Source: Ziziphus jujuba (lineage: Eukaryota > Streptophyta > Magnoliopsida > Rosales > Rhamnaceae). From it: a stretch of 64,000 bases of DNA. The DNA lies in contig NC_083383.1 of assembly GCF_031755915.1 (NCBI RefSeq), positions 4,034,001-4,098,000 on the forward strand, given 5' to 3'. Below the pieces are notes generated by a model. It made no database searches. It saw only the letters and a list, made by a program, of their open reading frames with translations, and was not told where the DNA came from. Position 1 is the stretch's first letter. Each line of letters starts with the position of its first letter. Shown here one piece after another: positions 12,399 to 25,562 of this stretch. The position numbers were made by a program, and so were the translations under genes.

Positions 12399-14979
12399 TC
12401 AAGCAACCTGCTCACCAATCAAGTCGAGACCAACCAGCAGGAAGGATATTCCCTGAAACAGCAAGAAGTAAAAATGGATACCCTGAGCAGAAAGGAGGCT
12501 CCTTGCTGAAGCTGTTAGAAGAAGGAAAGCCAGTGCGAGCTCCTTTGTATATATCCTGTTATGCTTCTTCTTTCTAGAAGCCTTCTGTTCCTGCTGTCGA
12601 ATTTCCTCCTTCATTTCCTCAAGATCAGGTACTGAGACCCCCCTTTGATGCTTTGGTTCTTTCTCAACCAAGGAAACAAGATCACCCTCAGATGATCGCC
12701 CGGACTTCTTAGTGACGACCCATTCGTATGCACTACCAAGCTGGAATAACCCAGAGATCATGGCATTAAACTTGGTCACCGACATGGTGTTCTCAAATAG
12801 AAGGTAAGGAACAATGAAAGGAAATGATTTGGGGGCTGGAAGGATATTGAGAAATGACATAGTTGCTGGGATATAACATACAACCCAGGCTGGGAGCTCA
12901 GCCTCAGGGATGAACATTGTCATTGGGAGAATAATGCAAAAAAGTGTAAAAGAATAGAAGGGCAAAATAAGTTTCCGGAGAAGAAAGAAGAGAAATATCA
13001 TATTGAATTTCTTCCAGAAGCTGATCTGTAATAATCGAAAACATGGCAAAATTATCAGTATATGAGAATATAAAATGATTGCAAGAGCAAGCAAACAGGC
13101 AAAATCGAACACTTGGCAACCAAGAAAGGATTAGACAAGGATATACCTTGGACCGGATGATATCAGGCAAACAGAGGCGAAACAACTGCATGGGTCCAGA
13201 ATGCCATCTGTGTTGTTGTTTCCTATAAGCTTCATAAGATTCTGGTAATTCACACTGGCACTGAAAGGTACAGACAGGGCTAGGCGTTAGTCTCACAAGA
13301 ATCTACAATTTGAATCCTTTTACAAAGTAAGTATGGATGCGGGTTAAAATACCTCAACATCATTGAGGAAGATGAATTTCCATCCATGAAGGTGTGCTCG
13401 CACAGCAATGTCCATGTCCTCAACAGTGGTCCTTTCTAACCAACCACCAGCATCTTCCAAAGCCTTTATCCTCCACACACCGGCCGTCCCATTGAAACCA
13501 AAGAAATTAATGAAAACACCGTTCACTTGCTGTTCTACCTCGAAGTGAAATGCCAAATTAATATTCTGCAACCTCGTCAGTAGGTTCTCGTCCTTATTTA
13601 CAAAGGACCACCTTGCCTGAACCAGCCCCAGTTCTTCGTTATCCTGTATGCGGTTAAAACCAATTCTAGTTAGGAAACAAGCCCTGAGTAATCTAACGGT
13701 TACAGCACAGAATTTTCTAGACAAATGTGGGTTTCAACCCTGGCAAAATCATAGCAACTAAAAAAGTGAAAACACAATAAACACTTTCAGGTACCTTGAA
13801 GTGTGGGACTGTTCTTTTAAGAAAATCAGAGTTGGGCTGAAAATCAGCGTCAAAAATGGCAACGAACTCGTAGTCTTTGACATAACTGCAATTCATCGCA
13901 GACTTGAGATTACCAGCCTTGTAACCATCTCTAAGAACCCGATGCCGATAGACAATGTTAGCACCTTCTTGCTGCCATTTGTGAACCTCCTCTTTGATCA
14001 GCAGCTGTGTTGTCGGGTCATCCGAATCATCAAGAATTTGAATTAACAATTTCGATTTAGGCCAGTCTAAATTGCAAACAGCAGCAATCGATTGCTGATA
14101 AACCTGGATTTTTCATACTGAATATCAGACACAAAATTCTCCCAACACTAAAAAAATCAAAGCACATCAAGAAGGGCATTTGAGTTTGAAAATTACCTCC
14201 TTTTCATTGCACATGGGGATCTGCACAAGAACCATGGGGAAGAAACCATCTTTTTCACCAGATTCAAGATCAACAACACCTTCCTTTGGAACTGGTTTGA
14301 TCTTCTTAAATCGGATCCAGAAACAGCCCAAGCAAAGGATTAGCCTATCCACACTCTGAATAAGGAAGAGCACAATACAGGCATTGGCTAGGAATTGAAG
14401 AGGAGGAGCGAGGTACTCCACCCGAATGGAAACCCACTTCAAATAAACCCAATCGAAGAAACCCTTAACCCCAAATGGCGTAGCCCATAAGGACTGCAGT
14501 TGAAAATGCGGTGTACCAAAATGCCAACCCTTAAAATAAGCTGCCACTTCAAACCCTAACAAAAGCACAGAAAGCCAAAGAAACACTTTTATACAACCAT
14601 AGAACCTGCTCTTCACTGTGGGGTTTTCATTTCCTCGGTCGCCACTGGTTTGGATGTCGTTATCGGCATCAGCGTCGGTATCTGTCCGACCGGAAGCGAC
14701 ACGGCGTCGTACTGCGGCGGCGAGACCGAACATTGCGGAGCCAATGGAGGTCAAGCAACCGGCGGCTCTGTGGGCTTTGAGAAGGAGGACCCAAGTGAGC
14801 TGCTTGGCGTTCTTTCCACGGCCTTTGTCTCGGGTACGACCCGGTGAATCGGTGATGAGGAAGTCATCCTCTGACGGACCCTCTAGCTCAACCATGGACC
14901 AGTTGGGGTTCTCCATTTTGACCACCACCGGCGTACCTCGATGGCTCTCCTTTGCCCACCAATCAAACGAGGGTGCCAT
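12399..14979 (-). CDS. CSLC12: Xyloglucan glucan synthase, cellulose synthase-like C (CSLC12-type)
   Basis: Predicted 707-aa Golgi multi-pass GT2 glycosyltransferase that makes the beta-1,4-glucan backbone of xyloglucan. Coding exons on the minus strand: 14979-14197, 14103-13795, 13643-13353, 13260-13147 and 13025-12399, all in frame with GT-AG introns. The N-terminus matches the CSLC12 clade closely (starts [10 protein letters not shown]). Membrane segments lie near residues 120-145 and 190-215, with several more after residue 510. GT2 catalytic motifs are intact: Asp286-Asp287 (ILDDSDD), the DxD at 346-348 (FDADFQP), TVED at 437-440 and QQHRW at 476-480. The length is close to the roughly 700 aa usual for the family. 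Identity with CSLC12 rather than CSLC4, 5 or 6 is from memory of the N-terminal and C-terminal sequence and is likely but not proven. Confidence 0.95.
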
Positions 14980-15278
14980 TATTGGGGTCTGATCTCAAAA
15001 ACCCACTTCGCAAAAATACAACTTTTTTTCTTTTTTTTATTTTTTATTTTTTATTTTGGCAGACCCAAACCCCCTCACCCCTAGGCTTAAGGCTGTCAAA
15101 CCGCTTGAATATGAAAACCCAGAACAGAAAAAGGCTAGGAGTTCGATCTCATTGTCAGGAAAGATTGAGAAATTGGGAAATGGAGGAAACGCAGGCACGC
15201 GTGGAGGAGGAAGAAGAGCAAGGCGTCTCTAAATCATTACGACATTTGGAGACAACTTATACGGGAACTGTGTTTTTT

Positions 15279-15311
<33 letters not shown>

Positions 15312-15413
15312 GAAGGAGCTGAGAGAGACACGGTTAGCTATGACTTGGTGGGTCTGGGGTCCAAAATGAGCTCCCATTCAATTACAGCTTGCAAAAAGGT
15401 CTCGAACGTAATA

Positions 15414-15460
<47 letters not shown>

Positions 15461-15470
15461 ATTTGGGAAA
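14980..15470 (-). promoter_or_regulatory. CSLC12: 5' leader and proximal promoter of CSLC12, GA/CT-rich
   Basis: Upstream of the CSLC12 start codon the plus strand shows GAGA/GACA-rich tracts at 15278-15320 and a near-perfect (AG)n run at 15418-15456, so the transcribed strand is CT-rich. Such pyrimidine tracts are common at plant transcription starts and in 5' leaders. The exact start site is unknown. Open frames on the opposite strand (14618-15533) have no recognisable motif and are shadows of exon 1 and its leader. Confidence 0.5.
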
Positions 15471-18417
15471 GAGATGTTAACAGCTCAACACGTCTTTGTA
15501 TTTGATTCGAAAATTTTTAATTTTTTAAATTAAAAAGAAACTGGAATTTTCAAATAAAAAATTTATACAGAGACAGAGAGACCACGTTCTCAGGTCAATA
15601 TCACCAATCTTTTGTATTTTTATGGTTTCTATGATATTTTGTTACCAAAAAATTATACCACTAATTGCAGTAATTATAGAAACAGATCAATCATTGATTC
15701 TCATTTAATTAAAGTTTTTAAAAGACGCCGTAAATCAATTTGCATAATATCGCAAGCTGAATCCACAAATTTCCGACAATGACAGACAGTTTTTCTCTTT
15801 TCCTTTTTTTTTTTTTTTCCTTTTTTTTTTTCCTTCCTTCTCTTTTTTCCACCTACTCCTTTTTAAATAATTATATAAAATTCAAACAAAGACCAGCAAC
15901 GTAAGCCCTAACCCAGAAAAAACTTCCTCGTATGTACAAAAAAACAAAAAACCAAAAAAAAGGAAAATAAAAAATAAAAAAATAAAATTTTCTATACAAG
16001 ATGGTGAGAGAATTTACAAGGAATTTCCGCGTGCGCGAATAATCAGAGACTTCGATTGTCTTTCCTTCTGGGTGGGGTGGGTGTGGATGTTCTTCCCGTG
16101 TGAGATACTCAATGATAATATTGAACAATCTTTTTAACATTATTTATCTCTTTTTTTTTTTTTTTTTTCCTTTTTTTTTCACTTAGCTGTAAAAAGATAA
16201 AATAAATTAAAGACTCGCGAATAGCTCAGGTTATGAAAGTTAAAAGCCAAAGAGAAAGATGGGTGAGGAGACGATCTAATAATTAATCAAACGCGTCTCA
16301 TTGCGGCACAAAGAATAAAGTTGTTTTTGGATTATGTTTTTGTTTTTAATTTTGTTGATGGTTTTTTTTTTTTTAAATTACTTTTGTTTTTTAATTACTA
16401 AATATTTTCGAATGGATGGTTTTAGAAATTTCTTAAGAGGTCAGAAAGAGCAAGGAACTCGTGGGTGTATCCATAGCCGTCCCATCTAAGGAGTTGTTGG
16501 AGATGACCAATTCCTCCCACTGTAAAAAATAGTTCCTTCAATTAAAAACTCCATTATCTTCCTGTTTTTTTGTTATGAACTTCATGCCGTTATCCACGCT
16601 CCTCTGGAGCGCGTGCACAACCCATCAACGCCTAAATCCTTTTCTTTTTTTTTCTTTTTTTGGGTAAAATTTTTTTATCATTTATTTTTGGCAATAAACA
16701 ACACCTCAATCTAGTGGATAGGCAATAAACAACACCTCATTTATTGATTTTGGTCTCTACTTTTTCATTTTGCCATAAAAGGTTCTCGTATTCACTTTAT
16801 ATCATTCCATCAAAGCAATTAATATAAATGGATCCATTCACCAAAAAGTAATAATATAAATGCATCCAACTAAATCTGTTTTTGTTTTCATCTACTTTTT
16901 AAACAAGAAAAAAAAAATACAATTAATATAATTTCTTGTTGATTTACAAGTTATTCAAGTATAATTTAAAATTATAAAAGTGAATTCGGTCCATCAATGT
17001 TAGATCATTTGATATTTAAAACTTATCAAATAAATTTGATAATTCTAAATAAATGTATTTGATTTAATGGTATACTTAAATACATATAGAGAGCATTTTC
17101 AATGGATTTTTTAAAATAAATAATATATTTACAATAATAAAAAATATTTTTTAAAATAAATAATAAAATTTCAAAATGTATCCACATAACATTTTTTATT
17201 ACTCTTTTTTTTTTCTTTTTACTATAAATATTTGTTGTTCTATTTATATTTTCTTTTTCTATCTTAAATTATGGTCTAACTTATATTTTATCTTTGCATT
17301 TATATTAAATTATCTTTCGAATATTAAATTGTGGTATGAAAATTTATGCTAAATTAAATTAAATTAATATAATATATAAATAAAAAAGTGGATTTAACTA
17401 TTTATATGTGAAGAGCAAAGCTTTTTTTAAATTAAAATTTTTAAAAATAAAATTAACTTTTGAAAATAAAAAAGTTGGGAGTACCTTGGATGCTCCAAGC
17501 ACAAACTCTTACATATTTACCACTAAAAAAAAAAAAATCACAAACGCTTAGATTATATGCTGTATGGTCGAAACAAAAGAGAACTGTGTAGTACGGTGTT
17601 TTCTTCTTTTTTGGGTTTTCATATCTCTTATCCATTAAGAGTAGTCACGCCAAGTGTACGCGCTGGAAATGCGATTTAATTTCCGGTGCCACTTAACTTG
17701 TCAAACAGAATAATAAAAAGAATATGCAATTAGACAAAATTGGCCTCTCCTCCTCGTTGTCCACCGACAATTTTCAGTCAAAGGGTGATGAACTTGAAAG
17801 GGGGGTAGTTTCGGAAAATTTTATGTAGCGGAAAAAAGATAAGGGAATTTTATATTGTGTGCTGTGCATCACCATGTTAGGGGACTAATACTATACTTAT
17901 CCTTTCCACACACATGCCATCTCATCCCATGCCTTGACTTCCGTTTAATCATAACCCGGATCGCTGATGTGTGACCAGAGATCTAGTCCACAATGTGGAG
18001 ATGGGATACAGAGTAACAGATCTCCTTGCGTAAAGGAACCTAATATTGTCGTAGTCACGCAGTGAAAGTGAGCCCGCTTGAAAATTCAAAAACTCTTTGT
18101 CACTAGACAACTACAACGTGGCGCGCACAGGATAAGGGGTAAAACTGATATTTTAGTCTGGAAGAAATTTAATGGGAAAATGTGTGGGCCGAAGGAGGAC
18201 AGAAGAGGGATTTCGCGCCTGTTTCAAGTTCTAGAGTTCAGTGATATCGGATTCCTCGTAATTGTCCAATCGGCCGTAGATGCAAACACGTGTTTGATGT
18301 TGAGGTAATAAAGCAGCAGATCACAAAACGCACGATGGCCGGAGGCTTAGATACGAGGAATGACGGTGGTCGTCGGTCAGACACTTCTTCTTAATAAGCT
18401 TGCCTGCCCCTCGGGTT
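15471..18417. other. Intergenic, no gene recognised
   Basis: AT-rich sequence with pyrimidine runs (15793-15834, 16150-16180) and a short direct repeat of 'ggcaataaacaacacctca' near 16690 and 16721. The part from about 17640 to 18360 is less AT-rich and contains a palindromic G-box (AAACACGTGTTT near 18285-18296), but no exon structure is visible. Confidence 0.5.
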
Positions 18418-18842
18418 TAGGGATGGCAACGGGATGGCTCGAGGCCTGGCCTTCGGTATTTTTTATTTTTTTTATTTTTTTCTTTTACTGGGATTCGCAA
18501 CGGAAAAACGGGACGGTAAGTTTCTCCATTGTTAAAAAAATAAAAAATATATATAAAATATTTTTAAAATATATTATATATTTATTAAAATTTATTCATA
18601 ATTATTAATATAAGTATAATTAAGTATAAAAAATATATAAAATACAAATATAAGTTATATTTTATTAATAAAATATATCTTTATATATAAAAGTGGCAGA
18701 GATATAATCCCCTTCCAAGCCCAATCTCGATCCCAATATGGGATTTTTACTCATTTCAGTTCTGATTTCCCATTTAATTGAGGATTTTTTGTCCTATTAG
18801 AGGCGATCCCATCGATGAATGCGGAACAAATCGCCATCCCTA
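18418..18842. mobile_element. hAT-like MITE, about 425 bp
   Basis: The segment starts TAGGGATGGCAACGGG and ends with a sequence whose reverse complement starts TAGGGATGGCGATTTG, a 10-base terminal inverted repeat of a type common in plant hAT-derived MITEs. Flanking octamers (CTCGGGTT on the left, TTCGGTGT on the right) agree at 5 of 8 positions, compatible with a decayed 8-bp target-site duplication. The interior is non-coding with AT-rich spacer sequence. No transposase is present. Confidence 0.6.
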
Positions 18843-20392
18843 TTCGGTGTATTTTTTATTTTTTATTTATTTATTTTTTTTTTGTGGCAATTGCCGAAAT
18901 CCAGCCACGTCATCCTCCCACCCGCCTCTTGGTTTAATTTTTTATAAATAGAAAGAAAACGTCACTCCCTCTTTTTTTCTTTTTTAAATAAAATAATAAT
19001 AATTAGCATGGTAGGTATGACAGTTTCATAAGACGGTAGCAAAGGATAAAGGACAGTACAAAACAAAATATGAGTACTTTATCAAAAAAAATAAAATAAA
19101 ATAAAATATGAGTAAATTACATTTAAGTTTACACACTTATGCACCGCCAAAAAAAAAAAAAAAAGTGGTATGTTTTTAATTTATATTGGTGAGTCGTCAC
19201 TTGTCTTTTTTATCCATTTTTGAGGTGAATGGTTAGCAATATAATATTACGGAGAAAAGATACTAAAATGTTAGATAATTTAATCGGACTCCTTTATTTA
19301 TCAAACTTTTTTAGTGATATTATTTACCAAAAGAAAACTTTTTAGTGATATTTTATTGTTTTTGGTCTCCCTCATTTAATTTTTAAATGACTTGGCAACA
19401 ATAGAACAAAAATTCGGTGGGTATAATATGCATTTCTTTTGTTAGCTACGGTCAATTGATTAATTTGGTTATTATTTTATTTTTTAAGCAAAAAAAAAAT
19501 TAATATCTTAAATTGTTTCTAGAAATGAAATTGTAGTATTAAGGTCACTTTCATTTGGTCATATTTATGACAAAAAATTATTTGCTCACATTTTAAAATA
19601 TGCAATGGTTACGACCTATCTCTTTGTATAAATTTTATTATATTAATAATATGATAAAAAAAAATAATTGTATGATAACAGTAGCAACATTATATGCAAA
19701 TTAAAAATTTTGCTGATGTTATGTTATTAAAATACAAATATTGTGTATATATTTGTCAAATGAAGTTTAGTCAATTACTATGTTACTCGATACGTATATA
19801 TTTTTATTTCAAAAACAAATGGAAAGGTAAAATTAATAACCGAACATAATTAGCTTTTACCAACAGAGGCTATAGCTTTTCGTGTTGCCAAAACCATAAC
19901 ATGGATACTCTACATTCCCTATTTACTATTTTTATTTTTATTTTTATTTTTTATTCCATCCTCTTTCACTGTCTAGCCAAATTATTTAATGACCAATACA
20001 TCAGCACACGACTCCCCAGAAAAAAGAAAAAAAAAGAATGAATAAAGAAAGGAGCCCCATTCATCTAGTTGTCTCGTCTGAGGAACACTTTTTTTTTGTT
20101 TTGATAAATAGTATCGTCTGAGGAGCACTTGGAACCAAATAATCAGCCTAGTATTTTGAAATCATCAACATTGGTAGCAAATACATAAATCATTCAATAT
20201 AATTATACTCAAATACTTTACAGAAGTTCAATTAGAATACATATATATAAATACACTTTTACAGAGGTTATTCAAATCACGGTAATTTTATATAGAGACT
20301 TAAATTCATAGGGTATATGCGCATTATTGGCATTTTTATGTCATAATTCTGTTTTTTTTTCTTTTTTTTTTTTTTGGGAAAGTCATAATCTG

Positions 20393-20447
20393 TTCTGTTG
20401 TTGTTTTTATAAAATCATATTCTGTTGTTGTTTTTATAAAATCATAC
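20393..20447. repeat. Tandem duplication, unit about 27 bp, two copies
   Basis: The unit 'tctgttgttgtttttataa' plus 'aatcata' occurs twice head-to-tail with almost no divergence. It is non-coding and probably a recent replication-slippage product. Confidence 0.7.
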
Positions 20448-22509
20448 ACTTGAAAACAAAATTATAACAATTAAACTATTTGTCAAAAAAAAAAAAAAAC
20501 AATTAAACTATTTTTTATTTTTGTTTAAACATAGAGCAAGTGAAGGCAAGTGTGTACCTAAATCTAATTAACCATTTGGCACTGCTTCTCTTTCATGTAA
20601 GAATACAACGGCGTGTTTGTCCATTATGCATAGAAGACGTTTTTGTTTCGCCCGGATATACAAATAATTTTGATTGAAGTATCCCCCAGGAAAATAAATA
20701 AATAAAGTTTCATATAATGAAGGATTTTTATATAGTACGCAGTGGTCAAGGAATAGAAATAATAACAAGATTCGTGGATGACAGCTCTCTCTCTTTTGAT
20801 TGCTTTTGGGTTTTTTGTTTTCATTCATTTTATTTTTTGCCGGTGGAACATACAAAATTGTTGAAAGTTTCTTATGCAGCAATATAGAAAAGGAGATAAA
20901 GAAATAAAAAGTCGCAGGATATGTAGGTCCCTGTGGCTTCTTTATAATCTAATCAAGGGGTTAGGTGTGATTAAAGGACTTCTTTACCCATTAATAATAA
21001 TCTCCCACCACTATTATGCTTGTTTATGTGGACAGCTAATTGTAATTTTAAATTTAAAATGTGGATAACTTAATCCATATAATTACTTATAACACAATTA
21101 TATGCTGCTTGTGTCACTCAAAACTGTGGGTTTAGTCCACGTACCGACACCAGACTTTTGAATCTCTAATCATGGCGAAAGAAGAAAAACAAAAATTAAT
21201 CATCATCATTCTTATAAATTTATTACTTAAAAAGGCTAAATTTCATATTTAACACTGTTAAAATTATATTAACTTTTATTTCAAAAGTGAATATTTGATT
21301 TGGAAATATAATATATATAATTTTATCATAAAACGTATACATACATGATTATATATAACTCTTTATGTTTTATATATAATCAAATAACAGAATATATATA
21401 TTTATATAATCCAACGTATACGTTTTTTACAACAAAATTATGTAAATATATAAAATAATTTGTTACAATACGTTAGCACGTCCAAAATTAAAGTGAATGT
21501 AGGTGGGTAATTATATAAAATCGAATCATGTAAATCATTATAACAATAAATTAGATATAATTGACCGAATACATACATATTAAATTTGACCGTTGAAGTA
21601 TTTACATATTGTTTGTTAAAACTTTAAATAAAATAGTCAAGAAAAACAAAACCGATTATGAAAAAATAATATTTACATATATATATATATATATATATAA
21701 ATGTCAAATAGGTTGAGGGAAAAAGGAAGACAAAGGGAGAAATAAAAAAGGGAGTTTCTTTTTTTTTTTTTTTTTTTGGTAATAAAGAAAAAAGGGAGTT
21801 GTTATATGTCAATGTTAACATATATAGGAATATGTTTTTTTCAGAACGAAAATATATATCTTGAATTTGACAAATGCTGTAAGTTGTAATCGGGACTAAA
21901 ACCTTGAAATAATTCGTTGTAAACGTGCAAACTGTCAGGCACTTAGTCATGTTATGTAATATTATGCTGTCCATGTTTTGCATTTCCATTTGGTTTCTTT
22001 TTACTACGCAATTCTTTTTTTTTTTTTCTCTCACTTCTGACTTTTAACTTTTCCATCAGAAAAATCCAATTGTATTTCGTCAAATTTTTGTTTTTGTTTT
22101 TGAAATCGATGCATTTGGAAGTAGTGGATGTACCTTGCATCTTCCAAAACAATATACAGTATTACGTAGAAGTTGCTAGCTAGCTAGCTTTGCCTTTGAT
22201 TGCGGCATTCAAAGCGACAAAAACAACAACGGATTGAGTAATTTCTGGTGTCGTTTGCTAAATAGTTTTTTGATGTTCAATAAATATAAAAGAGACGGTG
22301 GGTAGACATCTCAATCGAACAAAGATCAAGTATTCAATAAATATAGCTGTGAAACTCAGAACGTTCATACATTGCATATGCATATGCCCCAGTTGCTTGT
22401 CTCATTTCTCTCTCACTTCGTGAGGACCATGACTCTTGGCCGGGTCCGCTTGTAATTATAACAAATATACATGTATACACGTACGTATGGGTTGGACCAC
22501 TCACCAAAC

Positions 22510-22609
22510 TATATATACATTTTTATTTTATGTGTCTTTAACATAACATTATATAGAAACTATATACATTTTCAATTTATATGTCTTTAACATAAAATTA
22601 TATAGAAAC
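22510..22609. repeat. Tandem duplication, unit about 50 bp, two copies
   Basis: Two adjacent copies of an AT-rich unit containing 'tgtctttaacataa' and ending 'attatatagaaac' are visible, differing by a few substitutions and indels. No coding role is apparent. Confidence 0.65.
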
Positions 22610-25562
22610 CATCATGGGTTTGGTGGTATATGTTGGAAACCTATGACTAGTCATGGCATGGACAGTTAAATTTTTAGATTTAATTCATTAATTGATATAT
22701 AACTTTTTATACCTGTCACATTAGTATAAATTCAATTTATGTTGGAAATTAAATACAATTTACATTATTAAGTAGCAAAAACAACCATCATAATCTAAAA
22801 ATAACTTTAGGTTAGTTTTCTATATTTATCAAAAGGGACTTAATAATTAAAGAATAATTTACTTCTTGATGTTTAAGAAAATCTCCAAAGAACAAGTAAA
22901 ATTTAAAAAAAAAAATGAAAAAGAAAAATTACCCATTTAGCTGCTAGCCTGATAGACTATTAATTTTTTAAATGCAACCGAATGGTACTTAATCGAGTTA
23001 AGAGAGCGGTGGGTGTGACTTTAGAGGGTGATTTAATTGTTGTGATAAATGCGTACTCAGGGATGATAAATTATTACCCATATCTCTATTCTATAATATC
23101 ATATGAAAGTTAGAACATTGGAACACTGAAAGATTGTTTATGATTACAAATATCGTCTAACGTCATAAACAGATATTGACCAATTAATAAAACCACAATT
23201 AAATCACAATAATTGCTTTACTCTTTGAATTCTTTGAGGGAAAGATTGTGGAATCTTTCATTCAATTTAGTTCCAAGGAATAGACAAAGATTTAATCTCT
23301 AATAATAACACTTTGTTTTTATTTTTGTTTTTGTTTTGTTTTGTTCTGTGTTTTTTATTTATTTATTTATTATTATTATTTTTTGGTCTAGCTAGAAAGA
23401 TATAAAAAGAGTATTCATATTTAATTTTAATATATTAGAATTGAAATGACCAAAAAAAAAAAAAAAAAACACCAATTAATATTGTTGTAGTGAGTAAATC
23501 ATGCAATGTGTATGTGTGGGGTATTTGAATGAACCAAAATAGTTTCATCCAGAGGGTAACAAACAAGTAGGTGACGAGTAGGTGAGAGAGCTCAATATTC
23601 ATGGTGATCTTCTCGACCTTTCCATAAACTGTTAAACACAAAGATGGTCGAATCACGTGCATATAGGGAAGACTTTAGTATTGCCTTCAACCGAATACAA
23701 GTTATGTCATGCATAAAGCAATGTTTTTCATCAACTTTATTCATTCACTTGTGAGAAAACAAACGACACGATTCATTAATTGATTCGAGATGTATAATTA
23801 AATCATCCATATGAAAAAAAGAATAAAAGAAAAAAAGGAGCCAAATTATTAAATGAACATGTCCACTTATTCAAGTTGAAAGACAATGATAATTGCTGTC
23901 CCTCTTTCATTTTCCAATCCACACATCGCTATAGATTCTCATTATGTTTAAACGAAAGAAAAATAATATATAATTATTTTGTGATCAATGACATTCCTTA
24001 AAACAACGAATCAATATTACAACTTTAAAAATATTCTATTTAATAGAAATTTGTTTCTAATTTTTTTTTTCTTTTACTAAAGTATGTTGATAAAAATATA
24101 AAGTTTTAACTTCAAACACGAATAGCAGATTTTTACTTTAATTTTACTGAATATTTTGACAGCAAGTTGAGTACAATTTTTAAGAAGAATTAGGTGTGTG
24201 AGTAAAGAGTCTTACCTATACATATATATATATATATATATATACGGAGTAGGTTGGAGATTTTAAGTTGGGCAATAAAATAACAATCTCGAAGAGATTT
24301 ACTTTGGGCTTTTTTAATTTTAATTTTAATTTTTTTATACTCACTGTTTCATTTTCCGGTGCAGCAAAAATATATATATATATATATATTGGCCCATCAA
24401 TGAACATAATATGGCATAACCGAAAATATACTTGACAATGGGATTAGCCAGGAAGGGTTTTTCCTAATTTCTACTTATAATTAAAGAGCTCATGATTTAA
24501 AAATTTCATATAAGAAAAGTTGGAACCGGTCAATATATAAACATTAAAAAAGGACTACGCATAGAGGGAAAGAAGGGCTTCAGAAAAAGGGAACAAGAAA
24601 AGGGGAACAACAAAGAAAGGAGGCCCATATGATTTAGTGAAGTTATCGGTCCGATGTTAAGTAATGGACAGATGGAGAGACGTCACACGACATACATACA
24701 TTTAGTCCAAAATAACAAAACTAACCAAACAAAACAAATTTGCTTTGTAACAATTTGGAGAAAAGATTTATAGCCTGGACAAACCCCATCATCAATACAA
24801 CGTGATGACGTCCACATAAATAAAAAATCTAATCGGATGGTACAGCTTCATGCAGGCACTATTTTCACTTATTACATACCAAAATCTAAATATGATTAAT
24901 CCATCGATGAGCTTGTTGAGCTCAAAAGCTAGTGTTACTGTCTCTATGTATTACCAATGGACAAATAAATGCTCTGCCTCTATTAAAAAAAAAAAAAAAA
25001 GATTGGGTCATAAGAAAGAAATTTTTTTTTTTCCTGGTCAAAAAGGAAGGACTAGTAGATTTACCAATTTTCACATGTACATGGCTAGATAAAAAGAAAA
25101 GGAACCACAAAAAAAAAAAAAAAAAAGATGGTTTGGCCGGGCCATTAGTCCACGAACTCAAGTACTTGGGCATCCAAAAAAGGCCTGATATACATGATTC
25201 TAATGTTTGAAATATATATATATATATATATAGTAGGAAAAATTTTGATACATGGTTCTTTAAACTACTACATATACCTGTAACAAAAAATGAATGATAT
25301 ATCAATTTCCAAACATTTTTTCTGCTACTTTATACCCCATTTGGTTTATGTGCGATAGAAACTATGTTCTATTAACTTAACTGTTCACCCACTGGACAAG
25401 GAACTGGTGTGTATTGATTTACAAAAGTAAGGACTGCCAACTATCGATAAGGAACTGGTGTGGCACTCATGCTAGCAGCTCAGCATTCTTACAAAAAATT
25501 CATGTAGGCTGTGTTGTGAACCATCTGGAAGAGAGAATAGCCGGTTTTTTCTCCTCACAGTA

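Larger units (their letters stand above)
18843..25562. other. Gene-poor AT-rich intergenic region
   Basis: No coding region, tRNA or recognised TE protein is visible over about 6.7 kb. It contains microsatellites ((TA)n at 21678-21699, 24221-24244, 24371-24389 and 25212-25232), homopolymers and two local tandem duplications (20393-20447 and 22510-22609). Open frames here arise from A/T tracts. Confidence 0.55.

Noticed and set aside
14618..15533. Plus-strand open frames opposite CSLC12 exon 1
   Set aside because: Antisense shadows of a GC-richer exon and its GA-rich leader; no conserved motif or exon structure.
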